A stretch of 64,000 bases of DNA from Fructobacillus broussonetiae (GTDB taxonomy: Bacteria > Bacillota > Bacilli > Lactobacillales > Lactobacillaceae): positions 1 to 64,000 of the forward strand of contig NZ_JAAMFK010000001.1 of NCBI RefSeq assembly GCF_018437275.1, given 5' to 3'. The notes below the pieces were generated by a model. It saw nothing but the letters and a program-made list of their open reading frames with translations. It searched no databases and was not told the origin of the DNA. Of the stretch, positions 61,176-64,000 are shown in pieces. A program made the position numbers and the translations under genes. How positions within the stretch are numbered: position 1 is the first letter of the stretch; every line of letters starts with the position of its first letter.

Positions 61176-61240
61176 GCAAAGTCAAAGCCGAACAAGGCTG
61201 AAGAAAAGTGCGACAAGAACGGCTTTTTGCTGGACTTTGC
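61176..61240. repeat. Long hairpin upstream of the UPF0223 gene
   Basis: Outer stem GCAAAGTC (61176-61183) / GACTTTGC (61233-61240); inner stem AAAGCCG (61184-61190) / CGGCTTT (61220-61226). The AAAGTC ends recall the dispersed repeat, but GACCCG is absent. It lies in the divergent def/UPF0223 promoter region. Confidence 0.5.
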
Positions 61241-61303
61241 ACCTAGAAATGCCCGTCGGTCCTTGTTACACTAGACCTGTAAAACAAATAAAGGAGTTTG
61301 ACC

Positions 61304-61579
61304 ATGGCTGATAATTACCAACTACCAATTGATGGGAACTGGAATACGGAAGACATGATTGCTGTTTCAAACCTTGTGGATGCTGTTTTGCAGGTTTACG
61401 AGGGTGGTTGCGACCGCAACTACTTGATGGAGACCCACAAGCACTTCGTGCAGGTGATGCCTTCTAAGTCTGAGCAAAAAACCTTTGATCGAGACTTTGA
61501 GGAACAAACAGGTTACTCCATTTATAAGACGATGAAAATGGCAAAAGAAAGTGGATCGAAGGTGATTACTGGTGCTTGA
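61304..61579 (+). CDS. UPF0223 family protein (YktA-like)
   Basis: 91 aa, soluble. YQLPIDGNWNTEDMIAVSNLVDAVLQVYE and GCDRNYLMETHKHFVQVMPSKSEQK match the UPF0223 family by eye; function unknown. ATG 61304 has AAGGAG 7 bases upstream; a TTG four bases after the RBS is less likely. Overlaps the next gene by 8 bases. The pairing with an inositol-phosphatase gene is conserved (yktA-yktC in B. subtilis). Confidence 0.82.
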   Translation: MADNYQLPIDGNWNTEDMIAVSNLVDAVLQVYEGGCDRNYLMETHKHFVQVMPSKSEQKTFDRDFEEQTGYSIYKTMKMAKESGSKVITGA

Positions 61580-62366
61580 TCTCAGAGGAGACAAGTTAAT
61601 TGCGTTAGATCGACGAGTGAGTCAGTGGATTGACGAGCTGTCCAAAGCAACACGACAAAAGCGTGAGAAGCATGACTTGAAGGTTTGCTACAAGGATGGC
61701 GACAAGCGAAATCTCGTGACCGACATTGACCGGGAGAATCAAAAAGCACTCATTCAAAAGATCTTAACGCTGGATGAAGAGGCTGCTTTTGTTTGTGAAG
61801 AAGCAGGAGAGGCCTGTGCTGAATCAATGGACGGCCAGGTCTGGTTTGTCGATCCAATCGATGGCACGATGAACTTTGTTCAAGAGAATCGGGACTACGC
61901 AATCATGCTGGCTTTGTACGAAGACGGAAAACCCATACTTGGCTGGATTTACGATGTGCCCGAAGGGCGACTTTTCCATGGTGGGCCAACGATTGGTACA
62001 TACAAGGACGGTGAGAAGTTACCACCTGTACAAGACGAGTCCCTTTCGAATTCGGTCGTTATCGTTTCCGGTCGGCGGTTGGTGAGCGGTGAAAAGCCAT
62101 ACGCGCAGTTGGCAAAGAAAGCCCTGGCTTACCGGGTTCTTGGATCAGCTGGTATCACGTTTACCAGACTCTTAGTTGGGTCGGCAACCGCCTATCTTTC
62201 TAAATTATTACCATGGGATTTGGCGGCCGGCCGAGCGCTTGCTGAAGGGCTTGGCTACGAGGTTAAAAACCTTGACTGTTCTAGTCCTAATATGCTATTA
62301 TCAAACACAGTATTAATCGCTACAACCAAGATTCATCGCGAATTGGTCAAGATGTTGAAAGACTAG
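61572..62366 (+). CDS. Inositol monophosphatase family protein
   Basis: 264 aa Mg-dependent phosphatase of the IMPase/SuhB/YktC group. Metal motifs: EEAG (CEEAGEA), WFVDPIDGTMNFV, and C-terminal PWDLAAGRALAEGLGY. The GEE of motif 1 is CEE here. Likely acts on a small phosphate such as inositol-1-phosphate or fructose-1,6-bisphosphate; the real substrate is unknown. GTG start overlapping the end of the UPF0223 gene, with AAGGTG 7 bases upstream. Confidence 0.88.
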   Translation: MLDLRGDKLIALDRRVSQWIDELSKATRQKREKHDLKVCYKDGDKRNLVTDIDRENQKALIQKILTLDEEAAFVCEEAGEACAESMDGQVWFVDPIDGTMNFVQENRDYAIMLALYEDGKPILGWIYDVPEGRLFHGGPTIGTYKDGEKLPPVQDESLSNSVVIVSGRRLVSGEKPYAQLAKKALAYRVLGSAGITFTRLLVGSATAYLSKLLPWDLAAGRALAEGLGYEVKNLDCSSPNMLLSNTVLIATTKIHRELVKMLKD

Positions 62367-62387
62367 GGGAGAGCCCTAGTCTTTCTT
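62361..62387 (+). terminator. Terminator overlapping the IMPase-family stop
   Basis: GACTAGGG (62361-62368) / CCCTAGTC (62374-62381), then TTTCTT; the stop TAG is in the left arm. The weak T-tract suggests partial readthrough to typA. Confidence 0.65.
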
Positions 62388-62416
62388 GTGAGTAGCGCAA
62401 ATAAAGGAGCATTAAA

Positions 62417-64000
62417 TTGGCAAATCTTCGCGAAGATATTCGTAATATTGCAATCATCGCCCACGTCGATCACGGAAAGACGACGTTGGTGAACGAATTG
62501 CTTAAGCAATCTGACACAATGGACGCCCGTAAGGAAGCTGCCTTGGACGACCGTGCCATGGATACGAACGACATCGAAAAGGAACGTGGAATCACGATCC
62601 TTTCAAAGAACACGGCCGTTCGTGTTGGCGACAAGCAAATTAACATCTTGGATACCCCAGGCCACGCCGACTTCGGTGGAGAAGTTGAACGTATCATGGG
62701 AATGGTTGACGGAGTTCTCTTGGTTGTCGACGCCTTTGAAGGAACGATGCCACAGACACGTTTTGTTTTGAAGAAGGCCTTCGAACAACACTTGACGCCA
62801 ATCGTTATCGTTAACAAGGTGGACCGTCCAGGTGCCCGTCCGGCAGAAGTTGTCGACGAAGTGCTTGACTTGTTCATCGAATTGGGTGCGGACGAAGAAG
62901 ACTTGGACTTCCCAGTTATCTTTGCTTCAGCCATGAACGGAACCACTTCAATGGATCCTGAAGTTGACACGCAAGAACACACGATGGAACCTATCTTTAA
63001 GACGGTCTTCGAAACGATTCCTGCACCAGTTGACAACTCAGACGAACCATTGCAGTTCCAAGTTGCCATGCTTGACTATAACGACTTCGTTGGTCGTATC
63101 GGTATCGGACGTGTTAAGCGCGGAACAATCAAGGTCGGTGACAACGTTACGGTTATGAAGAAGGATGGAACGCAACAGAACTTCCGTGTTACGAAGTTGT
63201 CTGGTTTCATCGGTTTGGACCAAGTTGAAATCAACGAAGCCAAGGCTGGTGACTTGATTGCCGTTTCAGGTATGGAAGACATCAACGTTGGTGAAACGGT
63301 TGCTGATCCACAACACCCTGAAGCATTGCCATTGCTTCGTATCGACGAACCTACTTTGCAAATGACTTTCCGTCAAAACGACAGCCCCTTTGCTGGACGT
63401 GAAGGAAAGTACGTTACGGCCCGTCAAATCGAAGACCGTTTGCAACGTGAATTGCACACCGACGTTTCACTCCGTGTTAACGATACGGATCAAGCGGGTG
63501 TTTGGTCAGTTTCTGGACGTGGTGAATTGCACTTGTCTATCTTGATCGAAAACATGCGTCGTGAAGGCTTCGAATTGCAAGCTTCACGTCCACAGGTTAT
63601 CTACCGTGACATCGATGGTGTTACGTCAGAACCATACGAAGAAGTTCAAATCGATACGCCTGATGAATACTCATCAGCCGTTATCGATTCATTGAACCAA
63701 CGTAAGGGTGAAATGCAAAACATGGAGTCAGTTGGAAACGGCCAGACTCGTTTGACTTACATGGCTCCTTCACGTGGTTTGATCGGTTACTCAACTGAAT
63801 TCATGACTGCAACGCACGGTTACGGAATCTACAACCACACGTATGCAGAATACCGCCCAATGGTTAAGAACTGGGCTCCAGGACGTCGTAACGGTGCCTT
63901 GGTCTCAATTAACCAAGGACAAACGACGAACTACGCCATCATGGGTGTTGAAGATCGTGGACAAATGTTCGTTGGTGCCGGAATCGACGTATACGAAGGT
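62417..64000 (+). CDS. typA: Ribosome-associated GTPase TypA/BipA (3' end beyond window)
   Basis: First 528 codons of an expected ~610. Translational GTPase for 50S assembly and stress growth. G domain [58 protein letters not shown]; then domain II and the TypA-typical APSRGLIGYSTEFM and NKDQ-like ..YRPMVKNWAPGRRNGALVS in the C-terminal region. The start is TTG 62417 with AAAGGAG 7 bases upstream; no ATG or GTG fits the conserved ANLREDIRNIAII start. Reading frame is open to the last base. Confidence 0.95.
   Translation, partial: MANLREDIRNIAIIAHVDHGKTTLVNELLKQSDTMDARKEAALDDRAMDTNDIEKERGITILSKNTAVRVGDKQINILDTPGHADFGGEVERIMGMVDGVLLVVDAFEGTMPQTRFVLKKAFEQHLTPIVIVNKVDRPGARPAEVVDEVLDLFIELGADEEDLDFPVIFASAMNGTTSMDPEVDTQEHTMEPIFKTVFETIPAPVDNSDEPLQFQVAMLDYNDFVGRIGIGRVKRGTIKVGDNVTVMKKDGTQQNFRVTKLSGFIGLDQVEINEAKAGDLIAVSGMEDINVGETVADPQHPEALPLLRIDEPTLQMTFRQNDSPFAGREGKYVTARQIEDRLQRELHTDVSLRVNDTDQAGVWSVSGRGELHLSILIENMRREGFELQASRPQVIYRDIDGVTSEPYEEVQIDTPDEYSSAVIDSLNQRKGEMQNMESVGNGQTRLTYMAPSRGLIGYSTEFMTATHGYGIYNHTYAEYRPMVKNWAPGRRNGALVSINQGQTTNYAIMGVEDRGQMFVGAGIDVYEG

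Noticed and set aside
1-64000. CRISPR array, prophage, transposase or restriction-modification genes
   Set aside because: No regularly spaced direct repeats and no products of these families were found in any frame.

Overview
The window reads as a chromosomal segment from a low-GC Gram-positive lactic acid bacterium. It contains PolC-type DNA polymerase III, a HrcA/CIRCE heat-shock operon, GlnR-glnA, a Mn-dependent pyrophosphatase, adjacent plsY and parE-parC, and a MucBP-like surface adhesin. Gene content and a GC of roughly 45-48% (by eye) fit the Weissella/Leuconostoc branch of Lactobacillaceae best. That placement is an inference; no rRNA is present to settle it. Most genes are housekeeping, on the + strand and tightly packed, each closed by a clear intrinsic terminator.

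Layout. 0.1-7.2 kb: lactonase (-), a CadD-like metal transporter with a CzrA-type sensor, trmL, tRNA-Glu, ftsK, then an accessory pocket with a 37-codon peptide gene and a secreted trypsin-like protease. 7.2-9.4 kb (-): a small unknown protein and adenine deaminase. 9.6-20.8 kb: glmS, a possible small RNA, then uppS-cdsA-rseP-proS-polC. 20.9-27.9 kb: purine permease with a structured leader, a possible RelE-like toxin pair, cold-shock protein, nudF-like/mtnN/ytpR cluster, murC, BI-1 protein. 27.9-36.9 kb: polA, glnR-glnA, MFS exporter (-), relA, membrane protein. 37.0-44.1 kb: plsY (-), parE-parC, ppaC, rpmG-rpsN. 44.2-50.5 kb: rimP-nusA-ylxR-ylxQ-infB-rbfA-truB. 50.7-54.4 kb: a large adhesin. 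54.6-60.4 kb: ribF, hrcA-grpE-dnaK-dnaJ-like. 60.5-64.0 kb: def (-), UPF0223, inositol-phosphatase family, typA (runs off the end).

How the genes work together: cell envelope (glmS, uppS, cdsA, murC, plsY, rseP), replication and topology (polC, polA, parEC, ftsK), translation (proS, tRNA-Glu, trmL, rimP-nusA-infB-rbfA-truB, rpmG, rpsN, def, typA), stress (relA, HrcA regulon, csp) and nitrogen/purines (glnRA, ade, permease, mtnN).

Most notable: (1) a dispersed inverted-repeat family with core GTCAGACCCG, some copies acting as terminators, others as single arms flanking truB; (2) the dnaJ position is filled by a J-protein with no zinc-finger domain; (3) a terminator-like hairpin between the promoter and first gene of the rimP-nusA-infB operon; (4) a structured leader and long-spaced RBS before the purine permease; (5) an adhesin inserted between truB and ribF that carries a KxYKxGKxW-like signal peptide but no LPXTG; (6) a small peptide gene with its own good promoter upstream of a secreted protease. 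I found no CRISPR array, prophage, transposase gene or complete new defence system.
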